From Thiotrichaceae bacterium (GTDB lineage Bacteria > Pseudomonadota > Gammaproteobacteria > Beggiatoales > Beggiatoaceae), in assembly GCA_011391085.1 (NCBI GenBank), contig JAABRD010000009.1, positions 1-64,000 on the forward strand: 64,000 bases of DNA. The letters run 5' to 3'. Below the pieces are notes generated by a model. That model was not told where the DNA came from, searched no databases, and saw only the letters and a list, made by a program, of their open reading frames with translations. The position numbers and the translations under genes were made by a program. Numbering within the stretch: the first letter of the stretch is position 1; the number at the start of each line of letters is the position of its first letter. This document shows, piece by piece, positions 45,852 through 54,131 of this stretch.

Positions 45852-45984
45852 GTAAATTTGTACCCCTCCGCTGGAACGCAATCAGAATTATTGCGCTACG
45901 CGGGCGCACCACGCAATAATTCTGATTGCGCTCCAGTGGGAATTGTACAGATTTGACGGAGTCCAAAACATGTTTTGGACTCCC
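45852..45984. repeat. CGCAATAATTCTGATTG and GGAGTCCAAAAC palindromes
   Basis: A stem (CGCTGGAACGCAATCAGAAT from 45869, complement to 45937) where both arms share the variant TCAGAATT / AATTCTGA, i.e. compensatory change, is followed by GGAGTCCAAAACATG..GACTCC. A lone GGACTAGAGGCTTCAGGCGG arm is at 45752. No gene is present in 45691-46026. Confidence 0.88.
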
Positions 45985-46026
45985 TTTCACTGTCCTCCAA
46001 TTTTTTCAAGGCACAAAAGTCACCGT

Positions 46027-49000
46027 TCACTCCTTCGGCGTAAATAACAACGGAGGCAAAATCGTATAAGCAATTCCCACTATCCCAAAAATTTGCAACG
46101 CTTTGGCAACCACACTATTCGGATCCCACAGGGTCGCCGCTAGGGCAAATAACAGCGCCACTAATAATATCAGCAGATGTTTCTGAACAGTGGGATTCTT
46201 AAACCGTTGCCAAAACCCCCGCCGTTCCTCCAACGTCCGCCACCGATACCCCGGTATCTGCTTCCCTTCCAACAATTGGCGCAGAGAGTTAAAAGCGGCT
46301 TGGCATACATCCAAATCATCATCATGTAACCTCTGTTGAAGAACGATTAACACTTCCGTCCAGAGTTCCTGGTCCTCCAGTTTTTTTAATTGTCCTAAAC
46401 TCTCTGTTGCTTCCATACATACCGACTTGTTCTTGTCCTGCAACGCTTGGACCTGCACAGCGACGACTTCCTGACTGATTTGGCCTAAACGAATTAGACT
46501 GGTGGCGGCGGCCCTGCATACCACTAAGTCATCATCTTGTAACGCTTTGACTAATTCATTGGTTTGACCTAAGCGACCTAAACTGTCTGCCGCGGCTTTG
46601 CAGACGGTTTCCTCATCGTCTTGTAATGCTTTGACCAAAGCGGTGACGACCTCTGGACTGGCTTGACCAAAGCCACCTAAACTATTCGCGGCCCGCCAGC
46701 GCACCGACGAGTCGTCGTCCTGCAAGGCCTTCAACAACGCGGTGACGACCTCTGGACGGGCTTGACCAAGGCCACTTAAACTCGCCGCGGCGGCCTGCCA
46801 GCGCACCGACGAGTCGTCGTCCTGCAAGGCCTTCAACAACGCGGTGACGACCTCTGGACGGGCTTGACCAAGGCCACCTAAACTCGCCGCGGCCCACCAG
46901 CGCACCGACCAGTCGTCGTCCTGCAAGGCCTTCAACAACGCGGTGACGACCTCTGGACGGGCTTGACCAAGGCCACCTAAACTCGCCGCGGCCCGCCAGC
47001 GCACCAACGAGTCGTCGTCCTGCAAGGCCTTCAACAACGCGGTGACGACCTCTGGACGGGCTTGACCAAGGTCACCTAAACTCTCCGCGGCCGGCCTGCG
47101 CACCTCCGAGTCGTCGTCCTGCAAGGCTTTCAACAACGCGGTGACGACCTCTGGACCGGCTTGGCCAAGGCGACCTAAACCGTCCGTGGCCTGCCTGCGC
47201 ACCCACCCCCGTTTATCTAACAACTCTTTGACGAGGATACCGGCCACCTCTTCACGAGGCAAAGCATATTTGGCCAACGTGTCCAACACGAAAGAGCGTT
47301 GTGCCCAATAGAAGGAATTATACTGCCATTGAGACACACGCCTCACCGCAAAATCAGACAATGCTTTGGCCAAGGTCGGTGTTCTCCCCGCCGGTGCGCA
47401 ATCCGCATACCCTTGGGCGACTAACTCGAACTCTCGTAATGTTAGCCAAGCCAATCGTTGTTGCCATTGCAGACGAGGTAGCCAAGTGCCTAAATCTAAC
47501 CACAATGACAGTTTTAACAGTAACTTTGCAGTCCGTTCTTGCCAAGAAGGTTTATACATATCAAGCCAACGCCTCCACCATCCTGTATGTGGTGGCAATA
47601 ACCACCGACTCGGCTTCTTATAAGCCTCCTGTAAAATCGTCAACAACAACCGCGTAGCTTTCTCCGCCGTATCTCCCCCTGACCCCAAATGCCCAATCAC
47701 CAACAAATGCACCTCCCGCCACCATTCCTCATGCAAATGCGTCATCACCAGGTCAATACAAACCTCCTCCGCTTGCTTGGCAATATAACGGGCCGCCAGA
47801 TATTCTTGAAACGTCCGATGCGTAAATTCCAACGTGCCATCTCCACGACCTTGCAACAAACCACTCCGGTCTCGAATGGCAGCAATAAACTCCCGTGCCT
47901 CTTGTTCAATAGGCTTGCCACCGCTTAACCCACTCCGTTTCCGCAACTCCTCCAATGACTTGGCCAACTCTGTCACCACCTCCTCTTCCTTAACCGCCAA
48001 CCGCCCGTAATTCCCTTCATGGAACCAATACGCCACGGGCATTAACAACTCCAATTTCGTCTGCCAATCAAATCCCCCAATCAACCCCGACTCCCGAATC
48101 GCCTTATTGCGTTCCCAAGTATCTAATAAGGCTTCACAACATTTCCAATACAACTCCACCCGCCGATTTGGTAACACCCGGTTATTACGATAAATAATCG
48201 CAATGATAGTACACAACAACGGATTCTGCGCCAACTCCTTGACTCCCGAATTGGCTTGGATAGCTTCAATCAACTGCTGGGCTTCTGCTTGACTCTCCGA
48301 CGTCTCCCCATACGCGGTGGCATACCAATGTCGAATAAACAACGCCACCTCCTCCTCACTAAAAGGATGCACCTCGGTCTGTTGAAACCCTGCCCCCACC
48401 GCAACCCCTTGAAAACCATGAAACCGACTGGTAAGCAGACATTGAACTTTCTCATACTGCGGATTTTGACTAAAGACTTCCACTGCCTCTAACAACCGCC
48501 GCCGGGCTTCCAAATCCGCTATCTCATCCAAACCATCCAATAACAATAAACAGGGCTGTTGTTGCAACGTCTGTCGCAACGTCTGTCGCATCCTGTCTGC
48601 GGCGTTCTCCTCAGTAAAGCGACGATCCTCACTAATGCGCTGACAAATCTCCTCCGCCAAATCAAACACCCCAGGCGATTTTATCCACTCTTGGGCGCGA
48701 TTGACAAACCGCCGCAATTCCAATAAAATGGGCACTTTCCCCTCCACAAACGCTTCCCCCAATCGGTCTGGTTGCGCCTGCTGTTGCTGGGCAAAGGTCG
48801 TAGCCAACCACTTCAATAAAGTCGTTTTCCCACTCCCCGGCGCCCCTAAAATCACCAAATGCCGATACCGTTGCAAAGCCGTCGCAATAGAAATAGGCAC
48901 GGGTGGCGGTGGCTTAACAACTTCCCGTTGTTGCAACCACCGCATTTTCTCCTCCCACTCCTCCTCCCCATCAGCAGGTTGCGGAAAATGACGTTGCCTA

Positions 49001-49188
49001 GAAAACTCGCCTCTCTCCAGAGAAACAGGTGGGGTTGGCACCACCACATTGAGTTTCACAAAGACTTTATCCAAGGGAAGGTCTTTAACCCCAGCATCCC
49101 GTTCTGGAAGGGCGGTTAAAGAAAGACGATTATAATGATGGATAATGTGGTCACGATAACGTTGTTCCATAGTCAATTCGGGATTCAT
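46027..49188 (-). CDS. NACHT-HEAT-transmembrane protein (STAND ATPase)
   Basis: A 1053-residue NLR-like protein. After a 100-residue N-terminal region (YRDHIIHHYNRLSL then DLPLDKVFVKLNVV) comes a NACHT NTPase: Walker A GAPGSGKTT (115-123), Walker B LLLLDGLDEI (214-223), and LTSRFHGF. A winged-helix/NACHT-associated section has FTHRTFQEYLAARYIA. Residues about 650-960 are HEAT repeats, including six nearly identical 33-residue units (VVTALLKALQDDD...LGQARPE). The C-terminus has two hydrophobic helices (HLLILLVALLFALAATL; IFGIVGIAYTILPPLLF). This suits a sensor that oligomerises and acts at the membrane, as proposed for bacterial NACHT antiphage proteins. A role in defence is inference; no partner gene is adjacent. 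Confidence 0.85.
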   Translation of the reverse strand: MNPELTMEQRYRDHIIHHYNRLSLTALPERDAGVKDLPLDKVFVKLNVVVPTPPVSLERGEFSRQRHFPQPADGEEEWEEKMRWLQQREVVKPPPPVPISIATALQRYRHLVILGAPGSGKTTLLKWLATTFAQQQQAQPDRLGEAFVEGKVPILLELRRFVNRAQEWIKSPGVFDLAEEICQRISEDRRFTEENAADRMRQTLRQTLQQQPCLLLLDGLDEIADLEARRRLLEAVEVFSQNPQYEKVQCLLTSRFHGFQGVAVGAGFQQTEVHPFSEEEVALFIRHWYATAYGETSESQAEAQQLIEAIQANSGVKELAQNPLLCTIIAIIYRNNRVLPNRRVELYWKCCEALLDTWERNKAIRESGLIGGFDWQTKLELLMPVAYWFHEGNYGRLAVKEEEVVTELAKSLEELRKRSGLSGGKPIEQEAREFIAAIRDRSGLLQGRGDGTLEFTHRTFQEYLAARYIAKQAEEVCIDLVMTHLHEEWWREVHLLVIGHLGSGGDTAEKATRLLLTILQEAYKKPSRWLLPPHTGWWRRWLDMYKPSWQERTAKLLLKLSLWLDLGTWLPRLQWQQRLAWLTLREFELVAQGYADCAPAGRTPTLAKALSDFAVRRVSQWQYNSFYWAQRSFVLDTLAKYALPREEVAGILVKELLDKRGWVRRQATDGLGRLGQAGPEVVTALLKALQDDDSEVRRPAAESLGDLGQARPEVVTALLKALQDDDSLVRWRAAASLGGLGQARPEVVTALLKALQDDDWSVRWWAAASLGGLGQARPEVVTALLKALQDDDSSVRWQAAAASLSGLGQARPEVVTALLKALQDDDSSVRWRAANSLGGFGQASPEVVTALVKALQDDEETVCKAAADSLGRLGQTNELVKALQDDDLVVCRAAATSLIRLGQISQEVVAVQVQALQDKNKSVCMEATESLGQLKKLEDQELWTEVLIVLQQRLHDDDLDVCQAAFNSLRQLLEGKQIPGYRWRTLEERRGFWQRFKNPTVQKHLLILLVALLFALAATLWDPNSVVAKALQIFGIVGIAYTILPPLLFTPKE
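46640..47190 (-). repeat. 99-bp HEAT-encoding tandem repeats
   Basis: The phrase GCGGTGACGACCTCTGGAC recurs at 46640, 46739, 46841, 46940, 47039 and 47138: spacing 99 bp except one 102-bp unit with an added Ala codon. DNA identity between the central units is very high, while changes concentrate at a few codons (SEV, SLV, WSV, SSV and the Trp/Arg positions). Confidence 0.93.
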
Positions 49189-49249
49189 AAAAAGTTCTTC
49201 TCTGTAAAAATTTCTTGTTCATTTACCGATTCGGTATATTTAAATTTTA

Positions 49250-49366
49250 GGTAGTGATGCAATGTGGGTGATAAAAAATATTGCCCTACCGTCATATTCG
49301 GTAGAGACCTCCGAGGTCTTCAAGACCTCGGAGGTCTAGGGGCATCACCCACATTGCATCACTACC
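49250..49366. mobile_element. MITE-A, 117-bp type 3 copy with exact 8-bp TSD
   Basis: Perfect terminal repeats GGTAGTGATGCAATGTGGGT at both ends. The direct repeat AAATTTTA flanks it at 49242-49249 and 49367-49374. The interior is different from types 1 and 2 and contains a GACCTCCGAGGTC palindrome. This is the cleanest evidence for recent movement. Confidence 0.93.
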
Positions 49367-49407
49367 AAATTTTATCAAAATGTGACTGGCCCGGCTATGC
49401 CAAGTAC

Positions 49408-49545
49408 GGTAGTGATGCAATCTGGGTGAAATATCGTGCGGTTTCTCTTAGGTCTTGAACTGTGATTGAAATGATTAAATGAGGACTCTGAAAGAAGGCT
49501 TGACTAATCAGAGTTCAGACCGTGAACCCACACTGCATCACCACC
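49408..49545. mobile_element. MITE-A, type 1 copy with internal deletion
   Basis: 138 bp in the same orientation as the 33796 copy but missing about 27 bp of the interior (the GTCCATCTGAAAATCATTC part). Flanks CCAAGTAC and TAACATTG do not match. It lies 41 bp from the type 3 copy. The rest of the gap to trmL (49546-49711) has half of a CGCAATAA arm and C-rich DNA only. Confidence 0.8.
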
Positions 49546-49711
49546 TAACATTGTACATATTCGCTGGAACGCAATCAAAGTTATTGCGTGGTGTGCCGAC
49601 AAAGCAACCTGATTACGCCTCATCATAAAACAGACAAGTTTGGGGGAGAATATCTCTACTCCCCCTATCACCCGCCGTGCCTCCCCCCTATCTCCCCCCT
49701 TGCCTCTCCCC

Positions 49712-50170
49712 CTAAATCTGAAACCCCATCTGCCGCCACGCTTCATAAATAACCACGGCCACTGCATTAGACAAGTTGAGACTCCGATTACCAGGAATCA
49801 TGGGAATCCTAAGAATACGTTCCGATGCAAATTCTTCTAACAACGAAGCAGGCAGTCCACGAGTTTCTGGTCCAAACAAAAAACCATCCCCAGGCTGATA
49901 AGAAGGGTCAGTATAGCTATATTTTCCCTTGGTAGAACAGGCAAACAGACGCGGTGGTTGAATTTTCTCTAAACAAGCCGTGAGAGTCTGGTACTCCTGC
50001 ACACTGGCCCATTCATGGTAATCCAATCCCGCCCGTTTCAGTTTTTTGTCATCTAAGGTAAATCCCAGCGGGTGAATGAGATGCAATTGAACATTGGTAT
50101 TGGCGCAGAGGCGTATAATATTGCCCGTGTTGGGGGGTATTTCTGGTTGATAAAGGATGCAATGAAACAT
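49712..50170 (-). CDS. trmL: tRNA (cytidine/uridine-34 2'-O)-methyltransferase
   Basis: TrmL (YibK) methylates the wobble nucleotide of tRNA-Leu. The 152-residue protein is a minimal SPOUT enzyme: MFHCILYQPEIPPNTGNIIR at the start, FLFGPETRGLP and IPGNRSLNLSNAVAVVIYEA (knot region) at the end. ATG 50170 fits the family. An in-frame extension to 50230 is Cys/His-rich but not conserved. It stands alone, with MITEs downstream and a TIR element upstream. Confidence 0.95.
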   Translation of the reverse strand: MFHCILYQPEIPPNTGNIIRLCANTNVQLHLIHPLGFTLDDKKLKRAGLDYHEWASVQEYQTLTACLEKIQPPRLFACSTKGKYSYTDPSYQPGDGFLFGPETRGLPASLLEEFASERILRIPMIPGNRSLNLSNAVAVVIYEAWRQMGFQI

Positions 50171-50240
50171 GTTAGTTTTGGGTATGTGACAATATCTGTG
50201 ACAATAATGGCAGTAATAGTTTGACATCAACCAAAATTAT

Positions 50241-50356
50241 ATAGTAATATTCCTCATCACTTGTACCCCCCCTGCCCCCCGTACACGGGGGGAGTGACTC
50301 CCCCCCGCGTGCGGGGGGGCTGGGGGGGGTACAAGTGAGAAGGAATACTACTATAT
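50241..50356. mobile_element. Small TIR element with G-run hairpin
   Basis: Ends TATAGTAATATTCCTCATCA and complement of TATAGTAGTATTCCTTCTCA form about 27-bp imperfect terminal repeats continuing into CTTGTACC. The centre is a C-run/G-run hairpin. It is flanked by TA-rich DNA, so an exact duplication cannot be told. A third small-element family, distinct from MITE-A. Confidence 0.55.
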
Positions 50357-50434
50357 TATACTATGGACACCATAAAACGATAATGATAATATCTATCATG
50401 TTGTTTAAAACCATGAACTTCTGAGTCCCTACTT

Positions 50435-51766
50435 ATGTATTACGATCATTTCGGCCTCTCCTACCCCCCCTTTAAAATCACGCCTGACCCCCAGTTATTC
50501 TATGCTGGAGGCAATCGAGGGTTGGTGCTAGAGGCGTTGATTTATGCGATTGCAAGTGGTGAGGGGATTATCAAGGTGGTAGGTGAAGTGGGTAGTGGGA
50601 AGACTATGTTATGTCGTATGCTGGAGGAAAAATTGCCGAAGCATATAGAAATTGTCTATCTTGCTAATCCGCGCTTACCTCCCGAAATGGTGTTACATGC
50701 CATTGCCTTGGAATTGCATTTGCCCGTGACTCCCGCTAGTAATCGGTTGCAGGTGTTGCACGATTTACATTTGAAATTGTTAGATAAACATTCTCATCAT
50801 CAACAAGTTGTTATTTTTATTGAAGAAGCCCAAGGGATGCCGTTGGAGACGTTGGAGGAGATTCGTTTATTGAGTAATTTGGAGACGTCTCGTCATAAGT
50901 TGTTGCAAATGGTGTTATTTGGGCAACCTGAGTTAGATACCAATTTGTCCTTCCCTCATATTCGGCAATTGAAGGAACGTATTACGCATAGTTTTTACTT
51001 ATCTGCATTGACTCGTGCGAATATAGAGGAGTATTTGAATTTTCGGATGCGCACCGTAGGTTATCGGGGGCCACCGGTCTTTTCATCAGGGGCAGTGCGC
51101 AGTTTGACAAAGTTTTCTAAAGGTTTGATGCGACGCATTAACATTTTGGCGGATAAAGCCTTGTTAGCTGCATTTGCCCAAAATACTCATTTGGTGTTAC
51201 CCAAACATGTGCAATTAGCAGCGCGTGATAGTGGTTTTCTTAGCGGTATGAGGTTAGCTTGGTTATCTGGTGGGCTGGGAATGGTCAGCGTATTGATGTT
51301 AGGATTCTGGTGGACACCTGCTTCGCAAATAGTGTGGGAGTGGTTGGATCGTGTTCAGTTTTCTTTCCCCAGTCTTTCCGCGCCAGCAGAGGGCGTTCCT
51401 GCTTCTTTCATAGGTGAACAGGAAACGGAGACGGTAGCCTCTGGTTCACTATTACAGGCCCGTTTGCAAGCTACCGGGGGGTGGTTGACAAAGGCCGATG
51501 GACAGAATTATAGTATTCAACTGATGCAAACCGATGATAATCTGGAAGGGTTAGAGAAGTGGTTGCGCAAGCCTGAAATACAGGCGTTATTAGAGGAATT
51601 GTATGTGTACCGGGAATCTGTGAAGGGGCAGGTTAAATGGGGAGTGGTGTATGGTGAGTTTGTGGATGTTCAAAGTGCAAATGCCGCGATAGCTAACTTG
51701 CCAGAGGTGTTGCAGAAGAATAGGCCTTATTTGAGAAGAATTGGGAGTATTGGGAGTGGGAAGTGA
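50435..51766 (+). CDS. ExeA-like AAA ATPase with SPOR-like C-terminus
   Basis: A 443-residue protein: MYYDHFGLSYPPFKITPDPQ is the classic ExeA/GspA/MshM start, Walker A GEVGSGKT is at 50-57 and Walker B VVIFIEEAQ follows. One transmembrane helix lies at about 275-297. A linker and a C-terminal segment (about 355-440, NYSIQLMQTDD...GVVYGEFVD) resemble SPOR peptidoglycan-binding domains. Such proteins open peptidoglycan for type II secretion or pilus assembly, or act in cell division like DamX. No gsp or msh gene is adjacent, so the exact system is unknown. Confidence 0.82.
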   Translation: MYYDHFGLSYPPFKITPDPQLFYAGGNRGLVLEALIYAIASGEGIIKVVGEVGSGKTMLCRMLEEKLPKHIEIVYLANPRLPPEMVLHAIALELHLPVTPASNRLQVLHDLHLKLLDKHSHHQQVVIFIEEAQGMPLETLEEIRLLSNLETSRHKLLQMVLFGQPELDTNLSFPHIRQLKERITHSFYLSALTRANIEEYLNFRMRTVGYRGPPVFSSGAVRSLTKFSKGLMRRINILADKALLAAFAQNTHLVLPKHVQLAARDSGFLSGMRLAWLSGGLGMVSVLMLGFWWTPASQIVWEWLDRVQFSFPSLSAPAEGVPASFIGEQETETVASGSLLQARLQATGGWLTKADGQNYSIQLMQTDDNLEGLEKWLRKPEIQALLEELYVYRESVKGQVKWGVVYGEFVDVQSANAAIANLPEVLQKNRPYLRRIGSIGSGK

Positions 51767-51824
51767 ATAAGGGGGGCTTCAATGTTATTGAAGTTAAGAG
51801 ATAAAATCCACCGAAATGAATCGA

Positions 51825-51911
51825 TAGGTGGACTGGAGGCTTTAGCCGGTGGGCACAGAACAGAATTGAAATCACAGGGGCCTCCCCTCCGGCTGAAGCC
51901 TCTAGTCCAAC
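51825..51911. repeat. GGCTAAAGCC hairpin
   Basis: Left arm GGACTGGAGGCTTTAGCCGG and right arm CCGGCTGAAGCCTCTAGTCC, about 36 bases apart, upstream of the AhpD-like gene. Confidence 0.85.
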
Positions 51912-51971
51912 TTTGTTGGTTTTATTATTTGTTATTCGTTGTCTATTCTTTTTTTATTTTTCTATCTATCT

Positions 51972-52322
51972 ATGTCCGAAAATCGAATTGAGAAATTTCA
52001 AAAAGATCGCGAGCATCTTAATGAGGTCGTGATGAAGTATGCCGGCTTGTCTATCAAGCGGTTTTATAATTTGGATACGCAGGTTTATAAAGACGGGGCG
52101 TTGCCAGCCAAAATCAAGGAGATGTTGGGATTGGTGGCGTCGTTGGTGTTGCGGTGTGATGATTGTATCACGTATCATATTATCCGCTGTCATGAAGAGG
52201 GGGTGAGTGACGCGGAACTGGAGGAGGTGTTGTCAGTGGGTCTCATTGTGGGTGGGTCAATTACGATTCCTCATTTGAGACGGGCGTTGGCGGGGTGGGA
52301 GGAGATAGTGGATAACGGATAG
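51972..52322 (+). CDS. Carboxymuconolactone decarboxylase/AhpD-like protein
   Basis: A 116-residue all-helical protein of the CMD family with the redox motif CDDCITYHI (C-x2-C-x3-H) found in AhpD-type peroxidase partners. Substrate unknown; a role in thiol or peroxide metabolism is the usual inference. ATG 51972 chosen because upstream in-frame sequence is hydrophobic and unrelated. The final residues EEIVDNG run into the GGATAGT repeat, which supplies the stop. Confidence 0.85.
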   Translation: MSENRIEKFQKDREHLNEVVMKYAGLSIKRFYNLDTQVYKDGALPAKIKEMLGLVASLVLRCDDCITYHIIRCHEEGVSDAELEEVLSVGLIVGGSITIPHLRRALAGWEEIVDNG

Positions 52323-52437
52323 TGGATAGTGAATCAAGGTGGACTAGAGGCTTTAGCCGGTGACGTGCCGCGTTTTCCGGCTGAAGCCTCTACTCCACCA
52401 AAATTTTCCGCTATCCGTTATCCACTATCCACTAAAA
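52309..52437. repeat. GGATAGT tract and GGCTAAAGCC hairpin
   Basis: GGATAGTGGATA-type units at the end of the AhpD-like gene, then arms GGACTAGAGGCTTTAGCCGG and CCGGCTGAAGCCTCTACTCC, then the inverted TATCCACTATCCACT tract: a nested palindrome of two repeat families. Confidence 0.85.
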
Positions 52438-52457
52438 CCACTATTCCAAACACAGTT

Positions 52458-52811
52458 ATGTCATATCAATTCACTTCTGCAATTTTAGGATTATCCATCG
52501 CCAGTACCATTTTCTGGTTGATTCGTCGCGACTTGTTACATTCTCGTCATGCCTTATGGTGGCTGTTGGTAGCCGTACTGGTTGTCATCCTTGGGATGTT
52601 TCCGAAAATTATTGACAAACTGGCGGTTCTGTTGGGTGTCAATTATCCACCTACTTTGTTATTTAGTTTAGGGATGGGAATGATTTTGTTAAAAGTTTTG
52701 AGTGTCGATTTACATCAGTCTCAACAGGAGAGAAAAATTCGTCGTTTAGCTCAAAAATTGGCGATATTGGAGGGGGAAATGAAGGGGGAGACGATGGTTC
52801 GCAAGGAATAA
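52458..52811 (+). CDS. DUF2304 membrane protein
   Basis: A 117-residue protein with three hydrophobic helices (SAILGLSIASTIFWLI, ALWWLLVAVLVVILGMF, PTLLFSLGMGMILLKVL) and a charged C-terminal coil: the DUF2304 layout. These proteins often accompany glycosyltransferases that act on lipid-linked sugars, but none is adjacent here. ATG 52458 fits; a longer frame would start in repeat DNA. Confidence 0.82.
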   Translation: MSYQFTSAILGLSIASTIFWLIRRDLLHSRHALWWLLVAVLVVILGMFPKIIDKLAVLLGVNYPPTLLFSLGMGMILLKVLSVDLHQSQQERKIRRLAQKLAILEGEMKGETMVRKE

Positions 52812-52887
52812 TTCATTAAACCTTGCGCAAAAGTGTCAAAAGAAACTGAGTTTCTGAAGGCTACGCTTCGGACTCCTGGTATTCATT

Positions 52888-53778
52888 TTATGACTTCATC
52901 TGTATCCAAAATGACGATCCATGTGTATCAATCATATCGCCCAACTGAGGTTGGTTACTGAAACCGTCCTGGATTTTGGACAGTAAATCGATCTTGCGAT
53001 TTCCATTTAACCGATTGTCTTGCCAAAGGGGAGACATGATTTCCCGCAAGTTCTCGTCCAAACTGATGAACGCATTGGGTAACATGACCTCAAATTTTTG
53101 ACCTTCGGCTAACAGGTAAGCGGCTAACAAATACTGTTCCGAATAATACTTCCCTTCCCATTGTGGCGGGTAATCTAGTGGCCAGGCGATGTCATGGAAT
53201 TCTACCCAGACACCAGATTGAAGACGTGGTAAAATTTCTAAAAAGATGACCGTGACATCGGAGTTCATAAAGACGCGATGACTACTGTCCACAAAGAGAA
53301 TATCGCCCGCTTCTAGTTCTTCAAATAAACGTAAGTTCACCTCCTCCAGAGGTTGTTGAATCAAGGTATCACAAATGGCTTCCACTCCTGACATTGGGTA
53401 AGGATCAATGGCCAAAATACGAGTGTCTAAACCATGATCAAGAATCGCCCGTTTGGCAAATTTGGTCGAGTTACCTACTCCGATTTCCATATATCGCTTC
53501 GGTTTTTGAATGGCAACAAATCCATATAAAGCTACAGCATCTAGCCCAGGCAAACTGCCGTTTATCCAGGCAGGTTGATTGATTCCAGAAGTGGAAGGAT
53601 ATTTGGGAATGGCGGTAAAATAGGTTTGATAGGACAAGAATGCTTGCAGATGTTGTTCATACACGGTCCTATTTTTATTCAGAATGTGGTATAGTTGCGG
53701 ATGCACTGGCTTGCCCCAACCATAACGGGGGGTGGGGTGTATGGGATAATCTAAAGAAATGGGATAAGTGGTTGTCAT
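52888..53778 (-). CDS. Class I SAM-dependent methyltransferase
   Basis: A 296-residue protein with a Rossmann-type methyltransferase core: MEIGVGNSTKFAKRAI (motif I), ILAIDPYPMSG (acidic turn) and GDILFVDSSHRVFMNSDV (post-II, of the Methyltransf_24/cephalosporin-hydroxylase-like group). The acceptor is unknown; the family often modifies polysaccharides or secondary metabolites. ATG 53778 chosen. Convergent with the DUF2304 gene; a fragment of the CAGGAGTCC palindrome lies between them. Confidence 0.8.
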   Translation of the reverse strand: MTTTYPISLDYPIHPTPRYGWGKPVHPQLYHILNKNRTVYEQHLQAFLSYQTYFTAIPKYPSTSGINQPAWINGSLPGLDAVALYGFVAIQKPKRYMEIGVGNSTKFAKRAILDHGLDTRILAIDPYPMSGVEAICDTLIQQPLEEVNLRLFEELEAGDILFVDSSHRVFMNSDVTVIFLEILPRLQSGVWVEFHDIAWPLDYPPQWEGKYYSEQYLLAAYLLAEGQKFEVMLPNAFISLDENLREIMSPLWQDNRLNGNRKIDLLSKIQDGFSNQPQLGDMIDTHGSSFWIQMKS

Positions 53779-53868
53779 GTTGAATGATGGATGATGAAAA
53801 GACACAGACCACATTATCTATTATTCATTGTCCATTGTCCATTGCATGAAAGCCACTGGAGTACGGGC

Positions 53869-53897
53869 AAAAAAAAAGGCGTGATGTCTGTCACGCC
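53869..53897 (-). terminator. Rho-independent terminator, minus strand
   Basis: Stem GGCGTGA/TCACGCC with a 6-base loop (53878-53897) followed on the minus strand by nine T residues (53877-53869). Confidence 0.8.
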
Positions 53898-53975
53898 GAA
53901 TTACCACCAAAGGAGGATGATGGAGGAGATTGAAATCGTTGATAGTTTATATTTTCGTTGTTTTTTTAGTTTTAT
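53869..53975 (-). ncRNA. Candidate small RNA 1 with anti-Shine-Dalgarno box
   Basis: On the minus strand a C/T-rich segment (ATCTCCTCCATCATCCTCCT) leads into ATCCTCCTTTGGT, then a hairpin and nine T. The 13-base ATCCTCCTTTGGT is shared exactly with candidate 2. CCTCCTTT is complementary to a ribosome-binding site, as in known anti-SD small RNAs. A weak promoter (TTGCTA at 54008-54003, AT-rich -10 near 53983) would give a transcript of about 100 nt. Alternative: the 3' end of a long alr leader or readthrough. Confidence 0.45.
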
Positions 53976-54091
53976 CGTGTATAATGTAAAATATTTGTTG
54001 CATAGCAACAACACTATCAAATAGCTTTCCTAATCCGCAAAGGTTTAGGAAAGCTAATAATATATCCAATATTCTTGTCCTTCAGCAAGGT

Positions 54092-54131
54092 AAAGAAAGG
54101 GGCGTGGATTTAGAAAGAACACGCCACGCCC
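54092..54131 (-). terminator. Probable terminator of candidate small RNA 2
   Basis: Eight-base-pair GC-rich stem with a 16-base loop and a CTTTCTTT tail on the minus strand; the tail is weaker than in copy 1. Confidence 0.5.

Noticed and set aside
45691-45990. 100-residue N-terminal extension of the RND permease
   Set aside because: It translates palindrome repeats, and the permease family begins at MTLSDLSIHRP.
46682-46897. ORF with internal repeats opposite frame in the NACHT gene
   Set aside because: Shadow of the 99-bp HEAT-coding repeat; no start context or homology.
53791-54024. Small plus-strand ORF with a good AAGGAGG site (MEEIEIVDSLYFRC...)
   Set aside because: The ribosome-like site is the complement of the conserved anti-SD box, its twin at 54141 has no start codon or ORF, and the protein is not recognisable.
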